Assembly: GCF_900099895.1 (NCBI RefSeq)
Contig: NZ_FNDY01000011.1
Coordinates: 81,460 to 145,459, forward strand
Reading direction: 5' to 3'
Source: Paenibacillus naphthalenovorans
GTDB taxonomy: Bacteria > Bacillota > Bacilli > Paenibacillales > NBRC-103111
DNA length: 64,000 bases
Part shown: piece after piece, positions 23,620 through 33,082 of the stretch
How the letters are laid out: the number at the start of each line of letters is the position of its first letter
How positions within the stretch are numbered: position 1 is the stretch's first letter
Made by a program: the position numbers and the translations under genes
The notes under the pieces: model-generated
What the model saw: the letters and a program-made list of their open reading frames with translations, nothing else
The model's database searches: none
Told to the model about the DNA's origin: nothing

Positions 23620-24346
23620 GATCTTTCCTCCCCTTCCTTGGATTCAATTCGGCGGCGGCTAGCCAGCCTTCCTTGAGCTTCATCGAATCCTGACGAACAT
23701 CCTGGAGATGCGCCTTCATCATCTCTTTGGCAAGCGCGCTGTTTCTCTGCTCTATGGCCAATGCAATCAGCATGTGAAAATGTGCCGCTCTCTCGGCGCT
23801 TCCGGGAATACGCGTGGTTTTCCTGCGGCTCTCCAGAAGCAAGTCCGAGATCCCTTTCATCACCTGAGCCATGACTTCATTCGAGCAGGCCTCGGCGATA
23901 TATTCGTGAAAGGCAATATCTGCTTCGAAATAATCTTCATTGTTGGCTACATCTTCGATCATTTTTGAAGCGGCCGCCTTTATATTCGCCATTTGTCCGG
24001 GAGTGGCTCTTTCCGCTGCAAGCGCTGCCATTTCCGGTTCAAGAACGGCCCGGAATTCCTGCAGGGAAAACATATCTCCTACAGAAAGCCGAGTGAGATC
24101 CCATGCGGTTTCCTGTTTCCAGCAGTTTGGATTGCGTACGAACATTCCTCTGCCGTGCTCAATGAGAATATACCCTTTGTTTTCCAAGATGCGCAGTGCC
24201 TCACGTACGGTGGAGACGCCGACCTGAAATTCTTTGGCTACGGCGGCCAGTGAAGGCAGCTTCTGTCCGGACTTCCACTCTTCCTGCTCAATCCTTCGGG
24301 TCAATTCATTCAAAACTTTGGTACTTGCCAGCTCCTTAATCATCAT
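23597..24346 (-). CDS. GntR-family regulator with FCD domain
   Basis: About 249 residues: a GntR winged helix (LPSLAAVAKEFQVGVSTVREALRILENKGYI, the latter half being the recognition helix) and an FCD domain with EADIAFHEYIAEACSNE and HFHMLIALAIEQRN. It overlaps the dehydratase gene by 23 nt, so the two are co-transcribed. It likely represses its own operon until a sugar acid or dehydratase product binds. Several starts are possible (TTG 24352, ATG 24346, ATG 24343), with no strong ribosome site. Confidence 0.85.
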   Translation of the reverse strand: MMIKELASTKVLNELTRRIEQEEWKSGQKLPSLAAVAKEFQVGVSTVREALRILENKGYILIEHGRGMFVRNPNCWKQETAWDLTRLSVGDMFSLQEFRAVLEPEMAALAAERATPGQMANIKAAASKMIEDVANNEDYFEADIAFHEYIAEACSNEVMAQVMKGISDLLLESRRKTTRIPGSAERAAHFHMLIALAIEQRNSALAKEMMKAHLQDVRQDSMKLKEGWLAAAELNPRKGRKDHDNNQRV

Positions 24347-24358
24347 CACCAACTCATA

Positions 24359-24385
24359 TGATATGTTAATAAACTTATAATATCA
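24359..24385. promoter_or_regulatory. Inverted repeat upstream of gntR, candidate autoregulatory operator
   Basis: TGATAT (24359-24364) is repeated in inverted form as ATATCA (24380-24385) around an AT-rich centre that contains promoter-like TATTAT on the minus strand. Position and symmetry fit a GntR operator. The core does not match the GTATAC palindrome at 2711-2724. Confidence 0.35.
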
Positions 24386-24446
24386 CTTAAATCAGCGCAG
24401 GACAATCCGCAAATTCCATTCGCGAAATAGAACTTGGGATGACCGG

Positions 24447-24947
24447 CTATACCTTTTTGATCCGTATTTTACTGACCATTAGAATCGATAGAACCAGAGC
24501 AGCGTAGGCCGTAAAGCCATACAAGACGGGAAACCATAACAAAAAACATACGAGTAAACCCGCCGCCGGAATCGGCAGACCCTCAAAATATCCTTTGGTG
24601 GGGCGTGTATTGAAACGGGCCAATCTAAGAGCACCCGCTATGGGGAATACCATTAAAGCCATCGTCGATGCAGCTTGATGAGGGATGGTTTCATAAAGCG
24701 CTAATGCCGGAACAACCCCAAAACTGACGATATCCGCCAAGGAATCAAGCTCCACCCCAAATTCACTGGTCACTTTGAGACTGCGTGCTATTTTGCCGTC
24801 CAGCATATCAAATACGGCTGACAAAACAACGAACAGGGTAGCGATAAGCGGCAGATGATTGACAATGAAAACTAAAGCAACGATGCCGCTGCCTAAATTA
24901 GATAAGGTAAAAATATTTGGAAAATAACGAATGATCCGGTCCAACAA
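24447..24947 (-). CDS. pssA: CDP-diacylglycerol-serine O-phosphatidyltransferase
   Basis: A 166-residue integral-membrane CDP-alcohol phosphatidyltransferase. The diagnostic motif is complete: D-x2-D-G-x2-A-R-x8-G-x3-D-x3-D, read in MLDGKIARSLKVTSEFG followed by VELDSLAD. Position and hydrophobic segments fit short Gram-positive PssA. It makes phosphatidylserine from CDP-diacylglycerol and serine. The start appears to be TTG at 24945-24947 with GAGGGG about 10 nt upstream. No phosphatidylserine decarboxylase gene (psd) is next to it, unlike B. subtilis. It stands between two terminated catabolic operons. Confidence 0.87.
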   Translation of the reverse strand: MLDRIIRYFPNIFTLSNLGSGIVALVFIVNHLPLIATLFVVLSAVFDMLDGKIARSLKVTSEFGVELDSLADIVSFGVVPALALYETIPHQAASTMALMVFPIAGALRLARFNTRPTKGYFEGLPIPAAGLLVCFLLWFPVLYGFTAYAALVLSILMVSKIRIKKV

Positions 24948-25087
24948 ATCAAATCCCCTCGATAGGCTGAATGATGCTTCACTATTTTCCCCAATGGAAG
25001 GATTTTGATACTTTTTTGGAAATCAGAAAATGACGCACTTAAACTCTTCCTGTAGCCTTTCGTCTCACTATCCCTAACAATTAAAAT

Positions 25088-25131
25088 AGAGCAGCAGCCT
25101 CTTACGTGCATAAGCAAGGTGCTGCCGCTCT
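25088..25131 (-). terminator. Intrinsic terminator of the 11-gene operon
   Basis: A stem of about 12 bp (25118-25131 with 25088-25099, one mismatch and one bulge) is followed on the minus strand by an AT-rich tail ATTTTAATT. It lies about 30 nt after the ThDP-enzyme stop. Confidence 0.7.
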
Positions 25132-25159
25132 TGTATTTTTAATAAATGAAAGATAATTC

Positions 25160-26782
25160 CTATAATTCTCTGATCGCTTCAAATTGTTTGTGGTAGGATG
25201 AAGGATCGATTCGAGCTTCTATGATGGATGGCATACCGTTCGTTGAAGCCAGCGCATATCGTATGGCTTGTCTCAGTTCCTCCTCCGTTTCTGCACGCCA
25301 GCCGTTGGCTCCGAAGCTTTCTGCGAATTTAACGTAATTAGGAGACACAAACTCCGTTCCAAACGGTTGATTGTAACCCTTCTTCACCTGTTTGACATCC
25401 ATCAGACTAAGTCGGCGGTCTGAGAAAACGATGGAGATCACCGGCCATCGATTTTGAACGGCAGTAGCGATATCCGGTAGCCTCATCATGAAACCGCCGT
25501 CGCCTGTCAGCGAAGCTACCACCTTATCAGGAAACACATGCTGCAGCGCCATAGCTGCCGGCAAAGCAAAACCCATGGTTGCCAGGCCATTAGAGATAAA
25601 AAAAGATTGAGGATGAAGGGACTCCCACAATTCGATCACCAACAGCTTGCTGGCTCCAACATCTGTCGTCATCAAAACATTCGCGGGCAATTCCTCCTGA
25701 GAAATACGAATCACTTGATCAGCGGTTAGCACAGTTCCACTTGTCTCTAAGGCTGATGTTACCCGTTGGCGATATCGGGCTGCTTCATGAAGCTGCCACT
25801 GATTGTTGCAATCCGCCATATAATTGCCGATAAACTTTAAGGATATCCCAATATCGCCAATCACCTCCGCTTCCGTACGATACATCTCATGATCGTTCGG
25901 ATCATCGCTGATATAGATCACCGGCTGACGATATTTCCATTTTTTAGGAAGCAATTCCACAGGATCTAGACCGATCGCTACAATCAAATCGCATTTTTCC
26001 ATAATTTCGGTCTCTAATCTTCCACCCATGAATACGCCCAAGGAAAGCTCGTGCCGATCGGATAAAGCCCCTTTCGCCTTAGCCGTTTTGAAAACGGGAA
26101 TTTGATAGGCCTCGACAAATTTCCTTAACTGCTCATATCGGCTCCCATTTCCGTTGTTGATGGTTAAGCCCACAATCACTACGGGGAATTTTGCCTTTTG
26201 AATAAGAGACGCAGCGGTTTTCAACCGGGTCTCGTCAGCGGTTAGAAGATTCGCCTCTTGGCATAAGCTTTCTATATCCTCATCCACTTCCCGATGAATA
26301 AGATCATTCGGAATATCAAAGTGCACCGGTCCTCTTTTCGGCGTCATTGCCACGGTATATCCTCTGTGCAGCATACTGCTCCAATTCGAAACGGATAAAC
26401 TGCTTGAAAGCTTCGTGAGGGGTTTAAAGGCGTCCGTATGAACAATTTTTTGGCGCAGCGCATAATCCACATTTTCACTGCCGTACCTGTCGCTTAACGT
26501 AATTAATGGCGCACGATCGAGTAAAGCATAGGCTAAACCGGTGGACATGGACAACGCTCCCGGTCCCAAATCCGTCAGGCAAACACCTGTTTTTCCCGTA
26601 ACCTCACCATACACACTGCCCATGATCGCTGCCGTGGTTTCATTTTGCGTCAAAACAAATTTCATATCGTGGTCGCCCATATAACAGAGCAAATCCGAGC
26701 TGCTGCCGCCCCCGGGTATGCCAAATACCGTGTCGATCTCCGAATTTCCTAGTTTTTTGATGATTGCTTCTCCTAATTTCAT
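25160..26782 (-). CDS. Thiamine-diphosphate-dependent enzyme (acetolactate-synthase-like)
   Basis: A 540-residue ThDP enzyme with the three-domain layout of acetolactate synthase and benzoylformate decarboxylase. The catalytic Glu lies in VLTQNETTAAIMG near residue 48, a central domain has VVIVGLTINNGN, and the C-terminal ThDP site is GDGGFMMRLPDIATAV. In the metal-binding motif the usual Asn-Asn after GDG is Ser-Asp (IVFSDRR). Several unrelated reactions use this fold (2-keto acid decarboxylase, carboligase), and sequence does not choose between them. GAGGAG precedes the ATG at 26780-26782. It is the last gene of the operon, 14 nt after an aldehyde dehydrogenase gene, which fits a 2-keto-acid decarboxylase feeding an aldehyde to that enzyme. 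Confidence 0.8.
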   Translation of the reverse strand: MKLGEAIIKKLGNSEIDTVFGIPGGGSSSDLLCYMGDHDMKFVLTQNETTAAIMGSVYGEVTGKTGVCLTDLGPGALSMSTGLAYALLDRAPLITLSDRYGSENVDYALRQKIVHTDAFKPLTKLSSSLSVSNWSSMLHRGYTVAMTPKRGPVHFDIPNDLIHREVDEDIESLCQEANLLTADETRLKTAASLIQKAKFPVVIVGLTINNGNGSRYEQLRKFVEAYQIPVFKTAKAKGALSDRHELSLGVFMGGRLETEIMEKCDLIVAIGLDPVELLPKKWKYRQPVIYISDDPNDHEMYRTEAEVIGDIGISLKFIGNYMADCNNQWQLHEAARYRQRVTSALETSGTVLTADQVIRISQEELPANVLMTTDVGASKLLVIELWESLHPQSFFISNGLATMGFALPAAMALQHVFPDKVVASLTGDGGFMMRLPDIATAVQNRWPVISIVFSDRRLSLMDVKQVKKGYNQPFGTEFVSPNYVKFAESFGANGWRAETEEELRQAIRYALASTNGMPSIIEARIDPSSYHKQFEAIREL

Positions 26783-26796
26783 TGGCTCACTCCTCG

Positions 26797-28281
26797 TTAG
26801 GTTTGCATGGAAAAAGGGTCACGTGCATCGTCGGACAGATTAATCATGACATTTTTTATCTGAGTGTAATCCATTAACGCATGCCAGCCCCTCTCTCTCC
26901 CGTACCCGCTCATTTTGACTCCGCCAAAAGGCGCTTGCGCTGCCGAAGTTCTGTACGTATTCACCCAAACCGTTCCGGCTTGAATTTGTCTGGCCAATCG
27001 ATGCACCCGTTTGACATCGGAGGTCCAAATCCCCGATGCCAATCCATACCTGGATTCATTGGCAATCTTCACCGCTTCCTCTTGATCCTCAAACGGAATG
27101 ACACTTAAGACCGGTCCAAAAATCTCTTCCTGCGCAATAGTACTGTGATTTTGCACGTCAACAAATATCGTTGGAGCAATAAAATAACCATGCTTCATCT
27201 CGCCTTCCGAGACAGGATGACCGCCGTACACCAGCTTGGCCCCATCCTCCTTACCCTTCTCAATCATGGAAAGGATTCGATCGTACTGTGGCTTGTTGGC
27301 GGCCGGCCCCATCTCGGTTGAGGGGTTGAGCGGATTGCCTAACCGGATCGTTCGGGCTTTATCTACCACTTTTTGGATGACTTCATCGTACACGGAGCGC
27401 TGTACCAGCAGACGCGATCCGGCAATGCAGGTTTGACCGCTTGCCCCGTAGATGCCGGCGACAGCTCCGATCACGGCTGCGTTAATATCCGCGTCATCGA
27501 AGATGATATTGGGAGATTTCCCGCCCAGCTCCAGGGTTACGGGGATCAGATGTTGGCTCGCATTTCGGGCAATAAGCTTCCCTGTTTCCGCACCGCCCGT
27601 AAAGCTAATCTTGTTCACAGCAGGGTTCCGGGTTAGGAAATTGCCAACCCGATGATCTCCCGTTACGATATTGACCACGCCATCGGGAAAGCCGGCTTGT
27701 TGAATGAGCTTGCCGAATTCCAGCGTCGTAGCGCTCGTATGCTCGGATGGCTTGATGATGACCGTATTCCCTGCAGCCAGAGCAGGAGCCAATTTGTTCG
27801 TTAACAGAGCAATCGGTGAATTCCATGAGGTAATCAGCACTGCTACACCAAGCGGCTCCCTTAAGGTGTAATCAAATAACGAAGGATTGTCTAACGGAAT
27901 GACCTCGCCGTTTAATTTGTCGGCGTAGCCTGCAAAAAAGCGATAATTTCGTGCTGCAAAATGCATCTGATTTCTGGTTTCACGGATGACTTTTCCGTTG
28001 TCCGTCGTTTCTATACCAGCTATTCGGGCTGCATTCTCATCCAGCAGGTCGGCCAATTTCATCAATAGCTGCGCCCGCTGCAGCCCGCTTACCTTTTTCC
28101 ATGATGTATCAAAGGCTTTGCGCGCCCCCTCAATCGCTTGACTCACATCGTCTTCAGAAGCTTGAGGAATAGTCGCCCAGATCTCCTGGTTAAACGGGTT
28201 GCTGGTCGGAAAACGCTCTTTCGTTGAGCTGTCCACCCATTGTCCATGGATGAGCATTTGGTAATCGATGGTCACATTCAC
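26797..28281 (-). CDS. NAD(P)-dependent aldehyde dehydrogenase
   Basis: A 494-residue aldehyde dehydrogenase of normal family length. It has VLITSWNSPIALLTNKLAPAL, the NAD-site segment FTGGAETGKLI, active-site Glu in LELGGKSPNI, active-site Cys in SGQTCIAGSR and the late EEIFGPVL motif. It oxidises an aldehyde to an acid in the cytoplasm. The neighbouring ThDP enzyme could supply that aldehyde. The start is GTG at 28279-28281, or the GTG two codons later, which is better spaced from GCAGGTGA. Confidence 0.87.
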   Translation of the reverse strand: MNVTIDYQMLIHGQWVDSSTKERFPTSNPFNQEIWATIPQASEDDVSQAIEGARKAFDTSWKKVSGLQRAQLLMKLADLLDENAARIAGIETTDNGKVIRETRNQMHFAARNYRFFAGYADKLNGEVIPLDNPSLFDYTLREPLGVAVLITSWNSPIALLTNKLAPALAAGNTVIIKPSEHTSATTLEFGKLIQQAGFPDGVVNIVTGDHRVGNFLTRNPAVNKISFTGGAETGKLIARNASQHLIPVTLELGGKSPNIIFDDADINAAVIGAVAGIYGASGQTCIAGSRLLVQRSVYDEVIQKVVDKARTIRLGNPLNPSTEMGPAANKPQYDRILSMIEKGKEDGAKLVYGGHPVSEGEMKHGYFIAPTIFVDVQNHSTIAQEEIFGPVLSVIPFEDQEEAVKIANESRYGLASGIWTSDVKRVHRLARQIQAGTVWVNTYRTSAAQAPFGGVKMSGYGRERGWHALMDYTQIKNVMINLSDDARDPFSMQT

Positions 28282-28393
28282 TCACCTGCCGCAACAAGAT
28301 TTATGATCTACTTGCGATGTTGAACCTCCATATCGATGAAGCTTTTCCTGCTTCAACATTGATCCGCATTGTCCGGAAAGGATCATATGTGTG

Positions 28394-29446
28394 TCATTTG
28401 ACTTCCGGCAAGCGGACAGCATATTCACTACAAAGAGCAGCGACTACACCAAACATTTGTTCCGGTATAGTTACATCCGCTTGATTTCGGCCCAGCTTGC
28501 GCGTCCATTCTCTTTCCCCGGGAAGCAGAATCTCCGTCTCCTCACGGATCTTGGGAGCCGCTTTCACAATACGCACTAATTCGTCCACCCGCTGTTTAAA
28601 CTCCGTAAGGTCCATTAACGCTTCGACGTTTAACGAGATAAACAGGTGGCCGTTATTTCGTATCCCGTCCTCTTCAACGCCCGGCACTTGATCGCCGAAA
28701 TTAGCCCCTGTGAGGACTCCCGACAAAATATCAATCATCAGTGTAATCCCATAACCCTTGTAATCTCCGATCGGCAAAATCGCGCCCTCCAACGCCTCTT
28801 GCGGATCGGTGGTCGGTTCGCCATATTTATTAATGGCCCAACCGAATGGAATCGACTCCCCCTTCAAGGCCGCAAGCCGGATTTTGCCCCTTGCTGCTAC
28901 ACTGTTCGCGATATCCAAAGTAATCGGATGGTTCAAATTTGTCGGTACGGAAATCGACCATGGATTGTTGCCAAGAACAGGCTTCAAGCTGCCCGTCGGT
29001 GCGATCCCCGGAGATGCATTCGAGAATACAATGCCGATTTGGTTCGATCTCGCAGGCATCTCCGCATAATAGGCGGCCGCGCCAAAGTGGCTGCTTCTCC
29101 TCACGCCGACAACGCCAATCCCTCGCTGGCTGCTTGTTTTGATCGCTTGCTGCATCGCATAATAGCTGACGATGGCTCCTAACCCGTTATCGCCATCCAG
29201 CAATTGGACAATCGGACCGCTCTTGAGCGTTTGGATATGGGGCTGCGGGTTAATATTTCCCCGTTTGATTTGTTTTAAATACGTAGGCAATCGATAAAAA
29301 CCGTGTGTATAAATTCCTTTTTCATCCGAATCCAGCAAATGTGACATTAATATCTCCGCATGTTCCCCGGAAACTCCGGCATGGCTCAATATCTCTTTTC
29401 CCATATTGATATAATCGGAGCAGCTTATGGTATAGACCTTATCCAT
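28394..29446 (-). CDS. Ldh2/malate-dehydrogenase-family oxidoreductase
   Basis: A 350-residue protein of the MDH2/LDH2 (YlbC-type) NAD(P) oxidoreductase family, which has an NAD-binding fold unlike Rossmann dehydrogenases. Typical parts are THGFYRLPTYLKQIKRG, the RRSSHFGAAAYYAEMP segment with the active-site His, and NNPWSISVPTN. Known members act on malate, sulfolactate, ureidoglycolate or cyclic imino acids. AAAGGAGG precedes the ATG at 29444-29446. The gene sits among organic-acid enzymes of the operon; its substrate is likely a 2-hydroxy or 2-keto acid. Confidence 0.82.
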   Translation of the reverse strand: MDKVYTISCSDYINMGKEILSHAGVSGEHAEILMSHLLDSDEKGIYTHGFYRLPTYLKQIKRGNINPQPHIQTLKSGPIVQLLDGDNGLGAIVSYYAMQQAIKTSSQRGIGVVGVRRSSHFGAAAYYAEMPARSNQIGIVFSNASPGIAPTGSLKPVLGNNPWSISVPTNLNHPITLDIANSVAARGKIRLAALKGESIPFGWAINKYGEPTTDPQEALEGAILPIGDYKGYGITLMIDILSGVLTGANFGDQVPGVEEDGIRNNGHLFISLNVEALMDLTEFKQRVDELVRIVKAAPKIREETEILLPGEREWTRKLGRNQADVTIPEQMFGVVAALCSEYAVRLPEVK

Positions 29447-29499
29447 ACGAGCCTCCTTTAACCAATCTTTGTTAACAGACAACGAAGCTGGCAAAGCGA

Positions 29500-29874
29500 T
29501 CAGTCCGGCAGTTCAATCTGCAGGTTGTTTTCAGAATCCGGTTGAACTTTATAGGTTTTGACTTTCCAATCGCTTCTGACCAGGCATTCTCCTGTCCGGA
29601 CATCAAATTCGATACCGTGCCAGGGGCAGGCAATCAAATTTTTTTCTACGGATATAAATTCCCTCACTTTGTGATTATCCGCGACCTCCGCATCAATCCG
29701 ATCAAATACACCGGCATCTTCGCAAAGCGGTCCTCCCTGATGCGGACAGTAATTTCGCAGCGCATAATAGCTTCCCTCTACTTTGAACACGCCGAAGGAG
29801 TGGCGTCCAATCCGGAAGACCCGATGGTTTCCAACCGTAATATCCGCCGCAGGACATAAATAATGTGTGCTCAT
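29500..29874 (-). CDS. Rieske [2Fe-2S] ferredoxin-like protein
   Basis: A 124-residue single-domain Rieske protein. The cluster ligands are clear: CPHQGG and, about 40 residues later, CPWHGIEFD. There is no signal peptide or oxygenase domain. It resembles the ferredoxin components that pass electrons to ring-hydroxylating dioxygenases or NirD-like partners. AAGGAGG lies 7 nt before the ATG at 29872-29874, almost touching the amidohydrolase stop. A terephthalate-type dioxygenase without a visible electron donor is encoded 9 kb away, so a shared role is possible but unproven. Confidence 0.83.
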   Translation of the reverse strand: MSTHYLCPAADITVGNHRVFRIGRHSFGVFKVEGSYYALRNYCPHQGGPLCEDAGVFDRIDAEVADNHKVREFISVEKNLIACPWHGIEFDVRTGECLVRSDWKVKTYKVQPDSENNLQIELPD

Positions 29875-29875
29875 G

Positions 29876-30970
29876 TTATTCCTCCTTAAACCGCAAAACT
29901 TTTCTTGCGTTTTCTCCAAGAATTTTGAATTTGTCTTCCTCGGAAAGGAACGTCAAGCGCTCGATACATGTTGGATGATCCCAATCATAGTGAGGATAAT
30001 CCGATGCATACATTAACGTATTGGGTGCATCGATCATTTCGAATACCATTTTGAGATGGTTCATATTGCCGGGCAGCTCCAAAGGTTGGGTTCCATAATA
30101 AAAATCCTTAATGTATTCACTCGGCAGCTTTTTCAGTAACGGCACTTCCGCCCTGCGCCGCATGTATTCGTTATCCAATCTGTACATCATTTGCGGAATG
30201 TAGAAAACACCGGATTCCTGGAAAATAAAATCCAATGTAGGGAAACGTTCTTTTACGCCCTGCATCACAACACTGGTCAACTGAATCATATTGCTGAACA
30301 CAAAATCCAGGCTGTGGCTCTCCACCCATTTTTCCAAGCCTTTTGCGTACGTATTGTCATCTGGTCCCGCAAACCCGCTGTGAAGGATACACGGAAGGTG
30401 AAACCGTTCCGCAGCATCATATATCGGATCATAGTAACGATCCCCAAGCGGCGGATTCGGTCCGTTCGTCACAATAATAATTCCGCAAAATCCGGGCTCG
30501 GCACCGACCCTTTCAATTAATTTTCTTGCCTCTTCCGGATCTTGTGAAGGCACGGGAAGCGCACAATAAATACCATGCTCCGGATCGGCCATCTCCTCTA
30601 ACATATAGTCCGCATGGCCGTTGGCTAGAGCGACGGCACGGCCTTTATCGTTGATTCTCCCGCAATGAAGCATATAGGTCGGCACCATCACAATCGTTTC
30701 AAAATCCAGAAACTCCATCGTTTCTCTTATGCTTTCTCTTGTAGAGGAGATACCCAGGGTTCTTTTCGACATATCATTTTTGTGTGCGCCTATTCGAATG
30801 CGGCCCCCCATTAAAGGATCACCAACCGACCCACCGCTGACCGGCAAAAAATACTTCCCGCTCCAATCCCGAATTCGGCTCTTCCACGGCTCTTCCAAGT
30901 ATTTGTGCACCGCTCTTGGATCATCGTGATAATGCGCATCCACATCTACAATTCTGTACTTTGACGCCAT
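29876..30970 (-). CDS. Amidohydrolase-superfamily protein (ACMSD-like amidohydrolase 2)
   Basis: A 364-residue amidohydrolase. It has a D-x-H metal motif near the start (DVDAHYH), a central ligand in LPCILHSGFAG, and the catalytic Asp in MYASDYPHYDWDHP. That last form is typical of the amidohydrolase-2 group, which includes ACMSD, resorcylate-type decarboxylases and several hydratases of ring-cleavage pathways. GGGGAGG precedes the ATG at 30968-30970. It lies between the TctA transporter gene and the Rieske gene. Decarboxylase or hydrolase function cannot be told apart from sequence alone. Confidence 0.8.
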   Translation of the reverse strand: MASKYRIVDVDAHYHDDPRAVHKYLEEPWKSRIRDWSGKYFLPVSGGSVGDPLMGGRIRIGAHKNDMSKRTLGISSTRESIRETMEFLDFETIVMVPTYMLHCGRINDKGRAVALANGHADYMLEEMADPEHGIYCALPVPSQDPEEARKLIERVGAEPGFCGIIIVTNGPNPPLGDRYYDPIYDAAERFHLPCILHSGFAGPDDNTYAKGLEKWVESHSLDFVFSNMIQLTSVVMQGVKERFPTLDFIFQESGVFYIPQMMYRLDNEYMRRRAEVPLLKKLPSEYIKDFYYGTQPLELPGNMNHLKMVFEMIDAPNTLMYASDYPHYDWDHPTCIERLTFLSEEDKFKILGENARKVLRFKEE

Positions 30971-31015
30971 GTACCTTTCCTCCCCTGTACCGATTGGTAT
31001 GAAATGAATCTCAAC

Positions 31016-32521
31016 TCACATGTTCACTCGATCTGTTTGAGCCGTTTTCTTCCTCTTCCAATTCCCATATACTGTGGCGCCAACGATGAGCAGTATAAGT
31101 ATAATGATCCCAATGGAATAGCCTCGCGAAATAAATATGCTGTAGCTTCCCTCGGATAGCATAAGAGAACGTCTCAGGCTGCTTTCCATCAGGGGACCTA
31201 AGACAAACGCCAAAATAAAGGCCGGAAACGAGTAATCCAATTTTTTGATCATGAAACCAATGAGTCCGATAAAAAGGGCTAACCATACGTCAAAATGGGA
31301 TTCCTTATGGGCATATGCGCCGATGACACACGCAATAAAAACGATGGGGATAAGGATATAATTAGGAATGGTCAGCAGCCTGGCCCAAACAGAGGTGGTA
31401 TATTTGCCAAATACATACATTAATATGGTGGCTGCAAAAAATCCCCAGAAAATCCCATATATCAAATCAGGTTCATTTTTAAATACTTGCGGCCCCGGTT
31501 GAATTCCCTGTATCATAAAAGCCCCCATAATCACCGCAACCGTTGCGGATCCCGGAATCCCTAATGTTAATAAAGGCACTAAATTCCCGCCAACGACGGC
31601 GTTATTCGCCGCCTCGGGAGCGGCAATGCCGTTAGGTTCACCCTTCCCGAATTTTTCCGGATTTTTCGATACTCTTTTCGCTTCCGTATAGGCGAGCCAC
31701 GAAGCCGCACTGGCCCCGAGTCCCGGGATGATCCCCGCGATGACCCCAATGACGGATCCTTTGGTTGTGCTCTTCCATACCGATTTCAGCTCACTCCAGA
31801 TCAGCGATACCTTTAAGTTTTGGGTATTTGTAACATATCGCTTACGCAAATCGTCGGTCACCATGCTCAGAACTTCCGAGATGGCGAACAAACCCGTCAA
31901 GACGGCAATCAAGGAGAGACCTTCCATAAAATGAATGCTGCCCATCGTAAATCTCGCGGAACCGGTAAAAACGTCTAAGCCTATTGTCCCCAGGAGCAGT
32001 CCCAACAGGACCGATATGACACTTTTGGGAATGTCCCTGGAGCTTAAGCTCACAACGCTTATCAAACCTAAAAGTGCGATTAAGAACAATTCCGGATCGG
32101 CAAATTTGATGGTTAGCTTGGTCAAAGGAACCGTAAGCATCATTAATGCGAGAATTCCGATGAGGCCTCCAATGGTAGACGGGATTAAGGAATAAGCCAA
32201 AGCTTTGCCTGGGTACCCGTCCTTGGCCATGGCGTTGCCGTCAAGGACGGTTGCTACGGCAGCTGCAGTCCCGGGAATGCCCAGAACTATGGAGGTAATG
32301 GAGCCTCCATACTCGGCGGCCTGATATAAAGCGACGAGCATCAGTATGGCCGGAACCGTATCCATCGTATAGGTTAAAGGCAGGAGCAAAGCTACGCCTA
32401 CCGTAGGTCCAAGTCCGGGCAATGCCCCAATAAGCAGCCCAAACAAGGTGCCAAAAATAATGGCGAATACATTGCTCCACGTCAATAATTGCGAAAAATC
32501 ATAGTAAAGAAAATCAAACAT
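31016..32521 (-). CDS. tctA: Tripartite tricarboxylate transporter large membrane subunit TctA
   Basis: A 501-residue membrane protein with about 12 hydrophobic segments and the TctA signatures GALPGLGPTVGVALLLPLTY, GIPGTAAAVATVLDG, IIPGLGASAASWLAYTEAKR and LTLGIPGSATVAVIMGAF. It is the channel part of a TTT-family secondary importer, working with TctB and the binding protein TctC. CGGAGG lies before the ATG at 32519-32521. TTT systems import citrate, tartrate, terephthalate and similar carboxylates; the operon enzymes suggest an organic acid. Confidence 0.9.
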   Translation of the reverse strand: MFDFLYYDFSQLLTWSNVFAIIFGTLFGLLIGALPGLGPTVGVALLLPLTYTMDTVPAILMLVALYQAAEYGGSITSIVLGIPGTAAAVATVLDGNAMAKDGYPGKALAYSLIPSTIGGLIGILALMMLTVPLTKLTIKFADPELFLIALLGLISVVSLSSRDIPKSVISVLLGLLLGTIGLDVFTGSARFTMGSIHFMEGLSLIAVLTGLFAISEVLSMVTDDLRKRYVTNTQNLKVSLIWSELKSVWKSTTKGSVIGVIAGIIPGLGASAASWLAYTEAKRVSKNPEKFGKGEPNGIAAPEAANNAVVGGNLVPLLTLGIPGSATVAVIMGAFMIQGIQPGPQVFKNEPDLIYGIFWGFFAATILMYVFGKYTTSVWARLLTIPNYILIPIVFIACVIGAYAHKESHFDVWLALFIGLIGFMIKKLDYSFPAFILAFVLGPLMESSLRRSLMLSEGSYSIFISRGYSIGIIILILLIVGATVYGNWKRKKTAQTDRVNM

Positions 32522-32534
32522 AGCTTATCCTCCG

Positions 32535-32981
32535 TTAGCGGATTGTAAAATTCAGCAGACGATCAAACACCACATATAAGAAGGCGGCCAATCCTAACGC
32601 CATAGCCAAGTATTTAAATGCCTTTTTTATACTATGTTTGTCTTGATTATAGAAATAAAACAAAATGGCCATGTAGATGAATGCAAATAGATAAAATAAC
32701 CCGAACATGTGCCACAGACCGATAAACACAATACTCAATAGGACTGTGAAAATAATGTAGCGGAGATTCGCAATTTCAACACGCTCATCTTTTTTTTTCT
32801 TTGTTGTAATCCAACTGATGATACAAAAGATAATCAGAAGAATGCTGAGCAGTCTCGGGAAATATTCAGGTCCGATCGTTTGTCCCGATGCTGCCGGTAA
32901 ATAAAACGAAGACCTGAAAAACAATATTCCTATCATGGAGAAAAAGATCAGGGACACGTAACTTGCTATTTTATAGCTCAT
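32535..32981 (-). CDS. tctB: Tripartite tricarboxylate transporter small membrane subunit TctB
   Basis: A 148-residue protein with four predicted membrane segments and the TctB family shape, including GPEYFPRLLSILLI early. It is encoded just before tctA (13 nt gap) as usual for TTT transporters. GGAGG lies 8 nt before the ATG at 32979-32981. It has weak sequence motifs, so the call rests on size, topology and position. Confidence 0.8.
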   Translation of the reverse strand: MSYKIASYVSLIFFSMIGILFFRSSFYLPAASGQTIGPEYFPRLLSILLIIFCIISWITTKKKKDERVEIANLRYIIFTVLLSIVFIGLWHMFGLFYLFAFIYMAILFYFYNQDKHSIKKAFKYLAMALGLAAFLYVVFDRLLNFTIR

Positions 32982-33082
32982 TGCCTCGCCTCCGCTTCAG
33001 GCTTGTTGATCTCAACTTTCGCCACTCCATAGCCGGAATTCCCCCAATTGAACTGTGAAAGTGGAAAGATATCGGTATCAGA

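Noticed and set aside
28282..28393. Inverted repeat ATGTTGAA/TTCAACAT between the aldehyde dehydrogenase and Ldh2 genes
   Set aside because: Arms are only 8 bp, with no T-tract and genes continuing on both sides; too weak to call a terminator.
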